A stretch of DNA of 31,129 nucleotides. Origin: Ettlia oleoabundans (taxonomy: Eukaryota; Chlorophyta; Chlorophyceae; Chlamydomonadales). The stretch is taken from NCBI GenBank assembly GCA_019693395.1, contig JAAMXP010001314.1:1-31129 (forward strand). The letters are read 5' to 3'. How positions within the stretch are numbered: position 1 is the first letter of the stretch; each line of letters starts with the position of its first letter. A model generated the notes under the pieces. The model had not been told where the DNA came from and made no database searches. It saw nothing but the letters and a program-made list of their open reading frames with translations. The translations under genes were made by a program, and so were the position numbers. Below are positions 18,282-30,000 of this stretch, piece by piece.

Positions 18282-21200
18282 ATGAGGCCTGAGTGGAGCG
18301 AGCGAAGAGCTGTCCAGAGGCTGGAACAAACCCCAGTCATTCACGCCAAAGACCAGCGACTGATGGTACCAACCTCTTTAGGCAGCTTCAGACAGTTTAC
18401 GCATTCCACGTGAGATAGTGGGCGAGGGAAGGGAGTTCAGGAAGTGCCTCCCTCTGCAACTTTGGGTCATGCGCGGTAGCGCGCAGTGCCGCTTGCGTCG
18501 TTGGCTGTTAGCTGTTGTGCCTCTTTGCCCTGCGCTCTCAATCGCTGCTGTTTCGCCAACTGGCTGAAACTGCAGGGTGGACAGGTGGCACTGGCCCATG
18601 CTGCTACTCATTACGGCCACCCTTCTGTTGTTGGGCCAAGAGACGCTGGGCCGGTATGTCGATCAGTGAGTTAGTGGTGTGTTATCAGGCGTGGCTGATG
18701 CCATGCAGGAGTGGTTGTTAGCATGCCACACATGATGACTGCGACTGCACAGTAAGGGTGGCCACGTCTGCAAGCCTCCCGCCCACAGTATTGCATGCTG
18801 CTGCCGATGCAGGGGCGTGGTAGCCATAAGCTGGCGTATCGCGTTGCTGGGCGGGCCCCCGCAACCGCTGTCGAGCCTGGATCAGCAGCTGTTGGGCTGC
18901 CGCACTCTGAAATCAGACCCCATTCCAGTGGTGGACAAGTCCTCTTCTCTGTATGTGCTTGACACCTACACGTCAGAGCAGCGACAGCAGGCGCAGCGGT
19001 TCACAGAGGCGGTGTCCGCATGCACCGACTTTGCCTGCCTGACCGAGGCCAACAAGCTGGTAGGTTTGCTAAAGGCAGTGCGTAGCCGTTGTCTGGTTTG
19101 GCATGGCATGGTTTACCCTGCTGCAGCTGACGAGCGTCAGACACAAATCAGCAGATCACCCGTCACAAGTCCTCTTTGCTGACCGACTGTCTTGATGCTA
19201 ACATGATTGCAACCCTGCAGCCGCGGGCGCCGGGGCAGTTCCGCTTCCCACACTTCTTAGTAATTGGGTTTCCAAAATGCGCCACCACATCGATTTACTG
19301 GTGAAGGGGCAAACTGGAGTGCACTGCATATCTCCCGCGCCTGGTGCTGCCTTGCTCGCATCTGTGTTGCTCAGCAGCAGCTGCCCTGCATTACAGCCTA
19401 ATCTGCACGCCTGCCCCCTCTTTCCACCGCCAATCTGCAGTCACCTAATTCAGCACCCCCAAGTGCAGCACCCAAAGTTGAAGGTGGGTTTGCAGCTTTT
19501 ACTATTTTGCGCGTGGTGCTCACAAGGCAGCGTTTTCCACGTATGGCTGTTGGCGGTTGCTGTCCAACTGCCCTTATGCACGTGCAGGAACCGCACTGGC
19601 TATCAGATAAATGCGACCACCAGCTATCCAACTGCTCATCGGAAGTGCAGAGGCAGTACGTGGTTGAGGTAAGTAGTGCAGAAACACTTACCATAATGGC
19701 AGAATGCTCATGTCAGAGCCCCTGGGCTGCAGCAGCCCATTGCAGCAAGACGCAAGTCTGCTGGTGCTTGGCGATGCCATGACACAATATGCTAATGTAC
19801 TACAGATATTAAACCTTGAGGCAGCAGCGGAGGCCAACTTTACACGGGCAACATTTGAGGGGAGCACACATTACGTCAAGGTGAGCTTGGAGAATGGGTG
19901 CACTGTGGCCAAAGGCCCTCCCGTCGCAAGCACTGCTCTGCTGCTCACCTGCTGACATGGGTGTAGCAGCTCTAAAGGCTGACTGACCTCCAAACATCCT
20001 GACCTCGTCAGAAGCCTTTGTTGCCCCAGCATGCAACCTTTCTAGTGTATGCCTCCATGTCTCCCGACCTGCCTATCTCCCCGCCTGCAGGAGGGGCGCT
20101 GGCTTCCAGAGCAGCTTGCAGCTACACTGCCATGGGTCAAGCTTGCCATCAGCATGCGTGAGCCCATCTCAAAGACGATCGCCATGCTGCTGCATAATGT
20201 CAAACACGGACGAGAGTGAGTGCCTTTGCTGGCGGATGATGCTCCCACTTTGCATGTAAAAAGCTGCTGGTTACTGTTGTCCACAGCCTGACTTTGTGCA
20301 TTGCTGCGTCTGTTGCACACCTGCAGTCTTCGGCATTGCACGAGCGATGATATATTCAATTGCATACGAAGAGAGATGAGTGAGTCAACTGCTCTGTTGA
20401 GGGCACTGTCAGTGCCATGGTTGTCGGCAATTCCCCCATCTTAGGATGTTGCTGCCCTGACCGCTGGGTTTGGGCTTCCTGGATCAGCTGAACGAGAGCA
20501 GTTCAAAGAAACGTGCTTGTTATTGGTATACCCTGCAGAGTCGAAGGCGCGGTATGCGCCTTCGCTGCAGAAGTGGGCTGCAGCATTTCCAAAGGAGCAG
20601 ATTCACTTTGTGCAGGTAAGCTCTGCATCGGTCTGTGTGTCGCAGCTGTCTGAGGTTTGACATGACCAAAATAATGTCCTGGAGTGCTCCCTTGCTTTTA
20701 TCTATCCACGAAACAAGCACAAGGAAGGACATAGCCAGCGCAAACACATACAATGTAAGCCCCATGCTAAGCCGCTTGTGCAGTACGAGGGCATCATCAG
20801 CCAGGAAGCTATGCCTGGTGCACTGCGTGGCCTGAAGAACTTTTTGGAGCTGGACCCCTATCTGCCATCCAACACGCTGCCGCTTACCAATTGGAAGCAC
20901 CAGCGCGGTGGGCCTGATGAGGTGTGTTGCAGCCGCCCAGCACTCGGCCTGCAGTCCTCAAGACCCTGCCCTGCATGTGCAGCACTCTAAAAACGAGGCA
21001 CACGTGATGTCGGGACCCATGAGAGGGATGCCATGCTGCTAACAAGCTTCGCGCTGCTTGTTGCTTACTGCCTGCCAAATGTAGCTTGGCCAATACTGGA
21101 GCATGCAGCGATACGATTACGAGATACTAGTAGACATGGCTCGCAATGACACAATGGAGTATGTGACCGCTGCTGTCAGCCAAATTGAACAGGCGCCAGC

Positions 21201-21622
21201 ATTTGTTTGCATCCCGTTGCAACCGTGTATGGATATGCATAGCAGCACAGGACGAGGCGTTGCGGCTTGCCAAACCTTCCCCACATGCATGTTGCCGTGC
21301 CTCACATGTCCTGCACCTGGAAACCGCGCAGGGTGCTTGACATAATGTCCCAATATGGCTTTGCCACCAAGACAAAGATAGACGACTGGTTGAGCCGTTG
21401 GAACCACGTGTGGCAGGCAAGCCTTGCATCGAGCTGTGTGAGGCTGCGAGAGGCCCCTTTGCTGTTTGCTCAGCATGGTCCCAAGCAACACTGTGGTGGG
21501 GAGGGGTTGCAGGCCGGCTGAGCCACTGTGAACACACGCCAACAATGGTGAATGTCCTGCAGGGAAACCTCGCCAACTGTGGGAAGGATCCCACGTCGAT
21601 ATGCAAGATCGTAGTGTCCTGA
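18282..21622 (+). CDS. Type II membrane sulfotransferase-like protein, copy 1
   Basis: The model is join(18282..18409, 18576..18653, 18813..19059, 19221..19300, 19441..19483, 19588..19668, 19806..19880, 20091..20215, 20327..20379, 20539..20615, 20784..20921, 21085..21158, 21332..21416, 21563..21622), 447 aa. A basic cytosolic tail (exon 1) precedes a signal anchor VDRWHWPMLLLITATLLLLG (about 44-63), so the catalytic part would face the Golgi lumen. The PAPS 5'-phosphosulfate loop is GFPKCATTSIYC (Lys170), followed by HLIQHPQVQHPK. The 3'-phosphate region is AISMREPISKTIAMLLHN (Arg267), where the usual Ser eight residues after Arg is Ala275. YAPSLQKWAAAFPKEQIHFV and YEGI follow the family layout. 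Paired cysteines (CTDFAC, CDHQLSNC, a C-terminal pair) suggest disulfides. It ends CKIVVS. The acceptor substrate cannot be told. Intron 13 has a GC donor (CAG then GCAAGC at 21417). Exon 1 is chosen by phase 2, the TATA position and the matching layout of copies 2 and 3. Confidence 0.8.
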
Positions 21623-22679
21623 GCCGTGTGTACCACCCAAGTGGGCACCACCCAGCCTGGTGCAGGACCCTTTGGCTTGACCTCGAGTGTTGCCTGACTC
21701 TGAAACTTTACGCTATGTATGTATGTAGTACATGGTTCTTAGTTTCCCCTTTCTTGGACAGAGAATTGTTTCTGAGCACCCGTGCCTAAGGCAGCAACTG
21801 CGCACTGCCGCCCCTCTGGCTCCTGTTGTGTCTGGGTCAGATGGTGTTTGCAGTGTGAGTTTCATTCCTTGGCAAACCATGGCAGCTCTCTTGCTTACTT
21901 TTTCGAGGGTTTGTGACATTTTGCGTTGCTTCACTCTGCATGTATGTCGTTCGTTTTTGTCTTTTCAACCGCAGTGCCCTCTTTTCAACTACCAAGCCCA
22001 CATGCCAACATGCCCGTCACATTTCATACGTGATCAAGCCTGCTGCACCTTAAACTGGCCGTAAACTTCCGCTCTGTAACTTGCATGGGGCTCCTGGCAT
22101 GGCGGCCACTTGGTTCGCAACCCAGGAACTCGTGCAACCCATGCGCCTCCGCGGCGCTGGCATTCTGTTTGGCAGGGCCTGGCAGGGCGTCAGTCTCTAT
22201 TGACGAGCATTTACCCCTCAATGCATTGAAAGCATGGCGGCAGTTTTCCAAGTCTTAATATGTCGGGGCAATTGCCTCCACTCCCTTCTGGAAGGTCAAC
22301 GGTGGTTGAGCGCAGTACACAAGGTAAGTAGCAAGGTACTGCTGGCGTCGATGTTTAGCCCGTTTCTGCTGACATGCTTCTAAACTGACAATTCGCGTGA
22401 GTTTTAGACACGCAGCTGCGGTCGGCTCTTCCGCCACGCACCGGCGCTTGGGTAGTAGAGGTGCGTGCCCTGCTGCAGCCTCTTAATTTGCACAACAAGC
22501 TCGCGCGGCACACAAGTTTGCCACTGCTTTCGTCTGTTTGCTGCCAATGTTTGGCCAGGGCAGCATGTTCCCAGCAGATCCACCGTTGCGGAGAAGCAAA
22601 GCGGCGGCGTCAAGCTACTTGTGACGTCGCACCTGCACGGTTTACGCAGCTGTGCAGGGGACAGAGGCGCTGCAGCGGC
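21623..22679. other. Intergenic between sulfotransferase copies 1 and 2
   Basis: About 1.05 kb with no convincing coding exon. Frames here lack similarity to any neighbour and are interrupted. It should hold the 3' region of copy 1 and the promoter of copy 2. No TATA box or repeat of note was seen. Confidence 0.6.
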
Positions 22680-25600
22680 ATGAGGTCGGAGGATTCCCCC
22701 TTGGTTGCCACCGCCACAGCGACAGCGCACGTCAGGGTGCAGGCACCTAGTGCGCAGCAGGGCAAGGAGTCGTCGCAAACGCCAAAACGAATGTTGATTT
22801 ACAGGTGAGCATGCACGATTGCGGGCCGCCATTTGCAAGCTATATTCAAGCTCATGCCATGCCCTGTTTGCGCCTGTGGATACGGTCTATAGACACGTGC
22901 TGGTGGCCTGGCTGCATCTCAATGCCGCATGTGGCTGTGCATGCAGGCTGGATGGGTGGTATTGGCAGGTTGTGTTGGCATCCAGCATGCTGCTGACGCT
23001 GTGCACTCAATTGGTGATGCACAGGTGAGCTGCTCCAGCTGTTGGCCCCTGCTGCGTCTGCTGCGCTGCTACAGTTGTTGCCTGAGCAGTTGCTTGTCAG
23101 CTTTGCCAGCCCCTCCAGCTGCGCCCGTATCCTTTGTACGCATCCTGCTGCTAGTTTTGCAGGTCGTATCTTCCCATCAAAGACGTGCATGCACGCACCC
23201 TATGCACTGCAAGAAATACTGCTGCTCTGCATGCTGCACTGCTGTAGGGGCGGCAGCACGGCTGGAGGAGGGCAGGGCCTGCAAATCCCGCCGCAGCAAG
23301 AGCTTACACTGTTGGAGCAGCAGTTGTATGGGTGCCGCACCTTTAAATCGCAGGCGATACCCCACGTGGATACCAATGCCTCGCTGCGCGTGCTTGACAC
23401 CTACACACCAGAGCAGCGGCAGCAGGCGCAGCGCTTCACGGAGGCTGTGTCCGCCTGCACCGACTTTGCCTGCTTACGTGAAGCCAACAAGCTGGTGAGG
23501 TCTTAACAATGCCTTGTGCCGCCTGTCTGTGCCGGCACCCTGCGTGCATCAGCTTTTTCAGGCCCTCTGTATGCTGCTTCTTTGCTTTAGTGAGGGGTCG
23601 ATGCATTTCATATTTTGCTGATTACTTGTTCCTCTTGCTCATGAAATGCTTGCCATATCAGCGTGCCGCTGTGAAGCCGCTGAGTTGCCGGCATCTGGCC
23701 GCACGCCAGCTGAGTGGTGCTCTACAAACAGGTCTGCATTTGCCTTGCCTGCAGCCGCGCGCCCCCGGGCAGTTCCGCTTCCCACACTTCATGGTGCTGG
23801 GCTTCCCCAAGTGTGCCACCACCTCCATCTACTGGTGAGACCGGCCCCAGACTTGCTGGCAAGCACCATTACCTTTGGTTTACCTCTTTAACGCGTAGGA
23901 GCGTGGGTGGGTTATCCGCCACCAAGCCTGCTGGTGCCCCGGCTGTCCTAGCGCATGTAGATCCGAGGAGTTGCCCGCTGACACGCGCCAATGCAATGAC
24001 ATCTTTGCGGGCCCCCCCTCTTTCCTTGCCTGCAGCCACCTGATTCGGCATCCGCAAGTGCAGTATGCCAAGAATAAGGCAAGCTCTTGCGCACAAGTGG
24101 TGAAGTGCCCATGGTCACTTAAACCGTCCATCCCGCAGAAGTGTCAGCAGGGCATGTGTTGCTTGCCAGCATTCCACGGTTAGCCTGACAACATCCTGGG
24201 CCTTTTCCGTGGCTGCAGGAGTCTCACTTGCTATCGGATCAATGCGACCACCAGCTGTCCACGTGCTCTCCTGAGAAGCAACGTGAATATGTGGATGTAA
24301 GTGACATGTGGAAGCACACGCGGCATCCCCACATTATCTGGGACCAGGCAGCCTCACTGGCTCAATGATGTCACTGGTCTGCAACCTTGTACAGCATGAT
24401 CACCTGCAATACATGCTACCTGTCTGCTTCTTGCAGGTTCTGAGCATGCAAGAGATAACACAGGCGCAGTTCACCAGGGCAGCATTTGATGGCAGCACAC
24501 ATTATGCAGCGGTAAGGCATGCCGCCTGCGTTAGCTGTATCTGTGTCGCCTGCCAATGCTTGTGCTAAGGTTACCTGCTTGGTGACAATCATGCCAGCCT
24601 GTCCTGCTTCTGCCTGCAGGAGGGCGACTGGCTTGCAGAGCAGCTAGCAGCTACCTTTCCTTGGGTGAAGGTTGTGATCAGCATGAGGGACCCCATTAGC
24701 CAGGCCCTGGCCATGCTGCTCCACAACTTCTCACACAACCGCACGTAAGGTCACAAGAAACAGCCTAAATGGTTTATACTTATGCCGCATATGAGCAGCT
24801 GCAGCTGACAGCCTGCTTCTAATCCTCGATTTATCTCAGCGCGCTATCGCATGCTTCGTGCAGAGCTGAATGCTGGGACAACAATGGCCAACGTGCTTAC
24901 ACTTGCGTGCTGGAGGCCCTTGGTGCGGCTTGCACAGTTTGCTGCGCCCTGCACTTCACACCCATGTTGATTGGTCGCAGCCCTGCTGAGCTGGCTTGTG
25001 CTGCTGCATGAGCTGCTTACTGCCGGACTAGTTTCGCAGCAGAGCGCGCTTTGGAAGCCTGCTGTGCATCGCTACCGCTGTCTTGTTGCCGACCTTTCCA
25101 CACTGTTGTGCAGAGGACAACCGGCGGGCGCGGTATGGGCCCAAGGTCGAGAAATGGATGGAATTTTTCCCTCCAGAGCGGCTGCGCATCTTGCAGGTGT
25201 GGCTGTCGGGATCTAGGGTGGTTTGCTGCAGTATCAGTTGTCTGCTTCACCTGCCCACCATCTCCCAAACCTCCAACCATGCATCTTCTTGTGAAATGTA
25301 GCTCTGCTTACATTGATCAGATACTATGATGCCCTCCATGTCGCTACAATGACACGCGCCCCCACTCACCTCATCCCCACTGCAGTACGAGGGCATCATC
25401 AGCAAGGCCACCATGAGAGCCGAGCTGCAGGGCTTGAAGGCCTTCCTGGAGATAGAGGAGCACCTGCCCTCCGACAAGCTGCCTCTCACAAACTGGAAGC
25501 ACATGCGCGGCGATGATAATGCGGTGAGACCCGCTGGGCCAGTGTTCGGCATGCCTCCCTGCCCATGCCTCAACCAACGTGCTGAATCCTGGCATGCACA

Positions 25601-26241
25601 CCTGGGGCACACCTGGGGCACACCAGCCCAGCCCAAGCCAGCCTACACCAGCCCTCGTGGCAGCTGTTGAGCACAGTTATCAGTTGTTGCTGCTGAGGCA
25701 GAGGTAGTCTGCTGGCCTTGCCATGTGCCATCTGTGCAGGTCGGTCGGTATTGGAACATGACTCGCAGCGAATATGAGCATCTGGTGGAGGTGGCCAGGC
25801 GCAATTCCTACGAGTGAGTGTGCCTGCCCTCCGGCCAATCAAACGGACTGCCGTGCCCAGCAAAGGAGCAATGCTAGGCCTGTTGGGCGTGTGACGGCCA
25901 GCATGCCCCGCCGCCATCCGGACGTCCTGCTGCCTTGCAGGGTGATAAAGCTGATGGGACAAAACGGGCATGCCGACAAGGATGGGAAGATTGCGTGGGC
26001 CCGGAACTGGGAGCTTGTCTGGAGGGTGGGTTTGTGTCACACTGCTGCAAACATCGTGCCTGGATTTCGTTGCTTATCTTGGACAGGGAGGTGCATGGAC
26101 GGGAATGATCCTGCTGTTGCGGAGGCTATGTTGTTGCAACTTCCGTTACCACGTGCTACCTCTCACAACTTGTTGCAGAATAATCTTAACAACAACTGCG
26201 AGGATGGGCCGGAGGGTAACTGCAAGATTGTGGTCAGCTGA
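22680..26241 (+). CDS. Type II membrane sulfotransferase-like protein, copy 2
   Basis: The model is join(22680..22804, 22947..23024, 23248..23494, 23755..23834, 24036..24078, 24219..24296, 24437..24511, 24620..24744, 24864..24922, 25114..25196, 25386..25523, 25740..25813, 25941..26025, 26179..26241), 450 aa. Intron phases match copy 1 throughout (2,2,0,2,0,0,0,2,1,0,0,2,0). The N-tail starts MRSEDSPLVATATATAHVRV; the anchor RLDGWYWQVVLASSMLLTLC aligns with the anchors of copies 1 and 3. The PAPS 5' loop is GFPKCATTSIYC (Lys169). The 3' loop is ISMRDPISQALAMLLHN (Arg265) with Ala273 where Ser is usual. YGPKVEKWMEFFPPERLRIL and YEGI follow, and the tail ends NCKIVVS. Intron 5 uses a GC donor (AAG then GCAAGC at 24079), whereas copies 1 and 3 use GT there. 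Intron 13 uses GT (AGG then GTGGGT), whereas copies 1 and 3 use GC. Probable Golgi enzyme; substrate unknown. Confidence 0.8.
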
Positions 26242-27042
26242 TACCTCCGCCCCCACTCATTAGGTCTGCACTTTCATATATGATACGACTCATACACCTT
26301 GCCAAAATCAAGCTCTTTTCCAAGTACCAAGTTTTGCATCATCTGTGACTCTCAAACGCATATAACCCAGCATCATGCACATGGAATGTTGGGCCCATTG
26401 CCCAACCATGCATACTTTTTTTGTTACCTGACAGTGCCCTCACTGTGCATTGTTGTCCAAATGACGTCTATTGACGGTATTGCAAAACTGCTTGACTAGG
26501 TAGCCTGCTGGAATGCGCCTGCACTTGGCAAGGGAGGCAGGCAGGCAGGCTCACGACTTGTTCACAGCGAGCAGTTGCGGCATTGACCACAGACAGGGCC
26601 ATGTGCTGAATGCCGCATCCCAGCAGCGCACGGTGCACCATCACGTGAACAGAAGTGCAGACGATAAGAAAATACTTGGGGTGCACGAGACAGGAAAGTG
26701 GATAGAGCAGGAACTACCAGGGCAGTATTGCACCTGACACCATGACCTGTCAACTGAGCCAACTGGGCACATAATGACGCGCATGTCGTGGGTCTGCAAG
26801 CCAGTTCTCTCTCCTCTCCGTGTCACTTCGTTGCAAGCAGCAGGGGTGGTGTCCACAAACGTGTGGGGGTTAGTCGGCTGCAGGTAACCTTTATCTTTAG
26901 GGAGAGGTTGGGATGCTAACGCGGGATGCGCGCATGGCGGTTGGAGTGGCAAGCAGCTTGTTTGTGCAGTACTAAGTCTTAAGTCTGTATTGACAAATGC
27001 TCTAGCAGCATTGTGTCCCCGGGTCTCCGCAGGAGGTTGCCG
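26242..27042. other. Intergenic between sulfotransferase copies 2 and 3
   Basis: About 800 bases with no exon that fits a neighbour. A short GCAG/GGCA run lies near 26536-26550. Presumed 3' region of copy 2 and promoter of copy 3; I see no clear core promoter element. Confidence 0.6.
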
Positions 27043-30000
27043 ATGGCGCTGCGCGAGCGCGCAGCGGCTCCCCTCTCTGCCAAGGGCCGGGCACAGTCGG
27101 CAAAGTTACCTCCATTTTGGGATTTTTTGGGGTCTAAGTAAGCGTCTTTCCGCGTCGGTTCTCTGTGACGGCCGGCAGCGTCAGCGGCGGCTCCTGAGGT
27201 CGGTAATGCCGGGAGCGCTGCCACCCTCACTCCTCCCCTTTCCTCATGGCATCATGCAGAGTGGACAAATGGTATTGGCCGTTGCTTCTGTTGATAGGCA
27301 CCCTCATACTGTTGGCGGGCAACCAAGTGCCCAGGTGACTGGGGGAATGCTGCTGGTGTAGCAGCAGAGGAGCGGCACACGCTGTTCATGTTTGTGCTGG
27401 GTCTTGCGCAGACATGCTGCTGTTCGAACGCAGCAACATACTGGTGGTGCTACCTGGTGTGCAGGGTTTCGACCATCAGCAGTGGGCTTCAGATTAGGAG
27501 CATGGTGGCGGGACTTGTTAGTATTCCAGGCGGGGCACCACAGCTCTCTGAACTAGACGAGCAGCTGGCCAATTGCCGAACACTAAAGACGGACCCCATA
27601 CCCTTCGTAGACATCGACCGCTCGCTGCGTGTGCTTGACACCTACACGCCAGAGGAGCGGCAGCAGGCGCAGCAGTACACTGCGGCCATGTCCGAGTGCA
27701 CAGACTTTGCCTGCCTGGCTGAGGCCAACAAGTTGGTGAGAATGAGTGCTGGCACGGCAGCAGCTGCATGCATGCGCTCACACAAGCATGTAGGCGGCCA
27801 TGCCAAAGAGCTGGCGATCAACTCCGTGCGCCGCATTTGTAATGCAAATGCAGCCACGCGCCCCCGGCCAGTTCCATTACCCTCATTTTTTCATTATTGG
27901 TTTCCCTAAATGTGCCACCACGAGCCTTTACTGGTAAGGTCAACGGGTAACACGTATGTCTCCCACATTGATGAGCAGCACCGTCGAGAAGGGATTCACA
28001 TGTGCTGCCTCATGGTACTGCCCTAAGCAAGGCAAACTGGCACTTTGCACCCCACTTCCCTGCTCCTCTCGCAGCCACCTGATTCAACATCCGCAAGTGC
28101 AGCATCCCAAAGAAAAGGTAGTTGCGTTGGTCAATGGCTAGCTGCATGGACCCTGGGCCCAGGGTTGTGTATGACTACTGCGCCTGCCCAAGCTGAGTGT
28201 GCCTATTCCCCTCCTGCCACAATCCGCTCCATCCAGGAGTCACACCTCTTGACAGACGATTGCGAGTCTCCATCAATGGAGTGCCCGGCTGAGGCTCAGC
28301 GGCATTATGTCGTCAACGTGAGTTCCGCAGTACCGCTGCTGTTGTGTGTTGTGTGCTTCATTGATGGGTGCTTCACTGAATGGCGCTACAAATGGTGGCA
28401 TGCTGGCGCTGCTGGCGTTGTTGTTGGTGCAACACTTGCTTCAGTGCCATGTGGATGGTACTTGCCATTCAGGGCGGGTTTGTATTGTTTGTTTGTCAGG
28501 TAAGCAGCAGTTGCGCCACCTGTTGCAGGTGTTGAACCAGGCAGAAACAGCACAGTACCAGTTCACCAAGGCTGCCTTTGAGGGCAGCACTCATTATGTT
28601 CTGGTGCGTCCTGGCTTCGCAACTGGTCATGTGTGGCAAATTGCAGCGCAAGATCAACACCTCGGAACACATCAAGACCCCTGTTGTTGCTGATTGCGGG
28701 GATGTCAACGACAACATAGGGGCATGGCTGTGACGTGCAGTTTAGTTGATTGTGGCATATGGCTGCATATGGCTTGGAGACAGATGTGAGCAGCTCAAGA
28801 GGCGTAGTTGATGAAACTTTGTGCTGTCTCCTGAGGCGCAACCATGCTTGCTTCACGCTGCCTGCAGGAGGCTGACTGGCTGGCGGAACGACTAGCAGCC
28901 ACCATGCCTTGGCTGCGTGTGGTGGTCAGCATGAGGGATCCCATCTCTCAGGCCATTGCCATGCTCCTGCATAACGTGGCGCATGGAAGACCGTAAGCAT
29001 AGCAAGCAGCCTGGCACCCATCACTGCCCGCTAGCCCATGCACTGCCTGCGGCCAAGTTTGTTATGCATGGGCTTGCCTGGATGACGGCGGTATTGGCTT
29101 GGGCTGTATGTTGCTTGGCCTGCCCCAGTTACCACCGCTTTTTATCGGTCACTACATGCAACCGCAGTCTCCCAAGCAGCATGTGAAGGGTCTGCTCCAA
29201 TGCCGCAGGGCCAACTGCACAGATAACCCTGAGGACAAGAGCATATACCACTGCGTGCGCAAAAGCCTGAGTGAGTTAGTTGTTGCCCCTTCTGCTGCCA
29301 GCTTTGGGTATCATTGACCACCACCTTTGGGAAGGAGATGTATGAGTGTTTGTGCTGCCGTTAAGATGCTGTCTTCATCTGCTGCACAGGTTGGCACACT
29401 CTGCCAGGCGACATGCGCACATGCTGATGTCTGTGCGCCCGTTTCTGCAGAGTCCAAATCCCTCTATGCCCCTCGTATCGAGAAGTGGATGCAGCATTTC
29501 CCACGGGAGCGGCTCCATATTCTGCAGGTCTGTCTGTCCACGAGGCATGACAGGCACAGCCCTGCAGAACCCCTGACCCAGCCTGACCCCAGCCTAGCAA
29601 AAGCCTGCTTCCCTGTCAACGCTCCTGGCAATGAGCCAGCCCTTACCCAAGCCCGCCTGCCATATCCCCATGACATCCACTCATGCCCGCAATACCGTGC
29701 TTCTGCCTGCCATGCCATGCTGCTGCAGTTTGAGAACCTTACAAAGCCTGACGCCATGGCGCATCAGCTGCAAGGCCTCAAGTCCTTCCTGGGCCTGGAC
29801 CCCCTGCTGCCCTCCAGCCAGCTGCCGCTCAGCAACTATAGGCATCAGCGTGGAGGAGAAGAAGCGGTGGGACCCTGCCGCCTGTTGCTTGCAAACAGCC
29901 AAGCGGGCATTCCATGTTCCCACCTGGGTCGTGGAGGGTTTGAATGCCTAGAGGATGAAGCATGTTGCGGGCCGCTTGCACATGCTGCGCTAGCCCGTTT

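Noticed and set aside
18248..18292. Upstream ATG and short overlapping frame before sulfotransferase copy 1
   Set aside because: It sits only 11 bases after the TATA box, so it is probably upstream of the transcription start.
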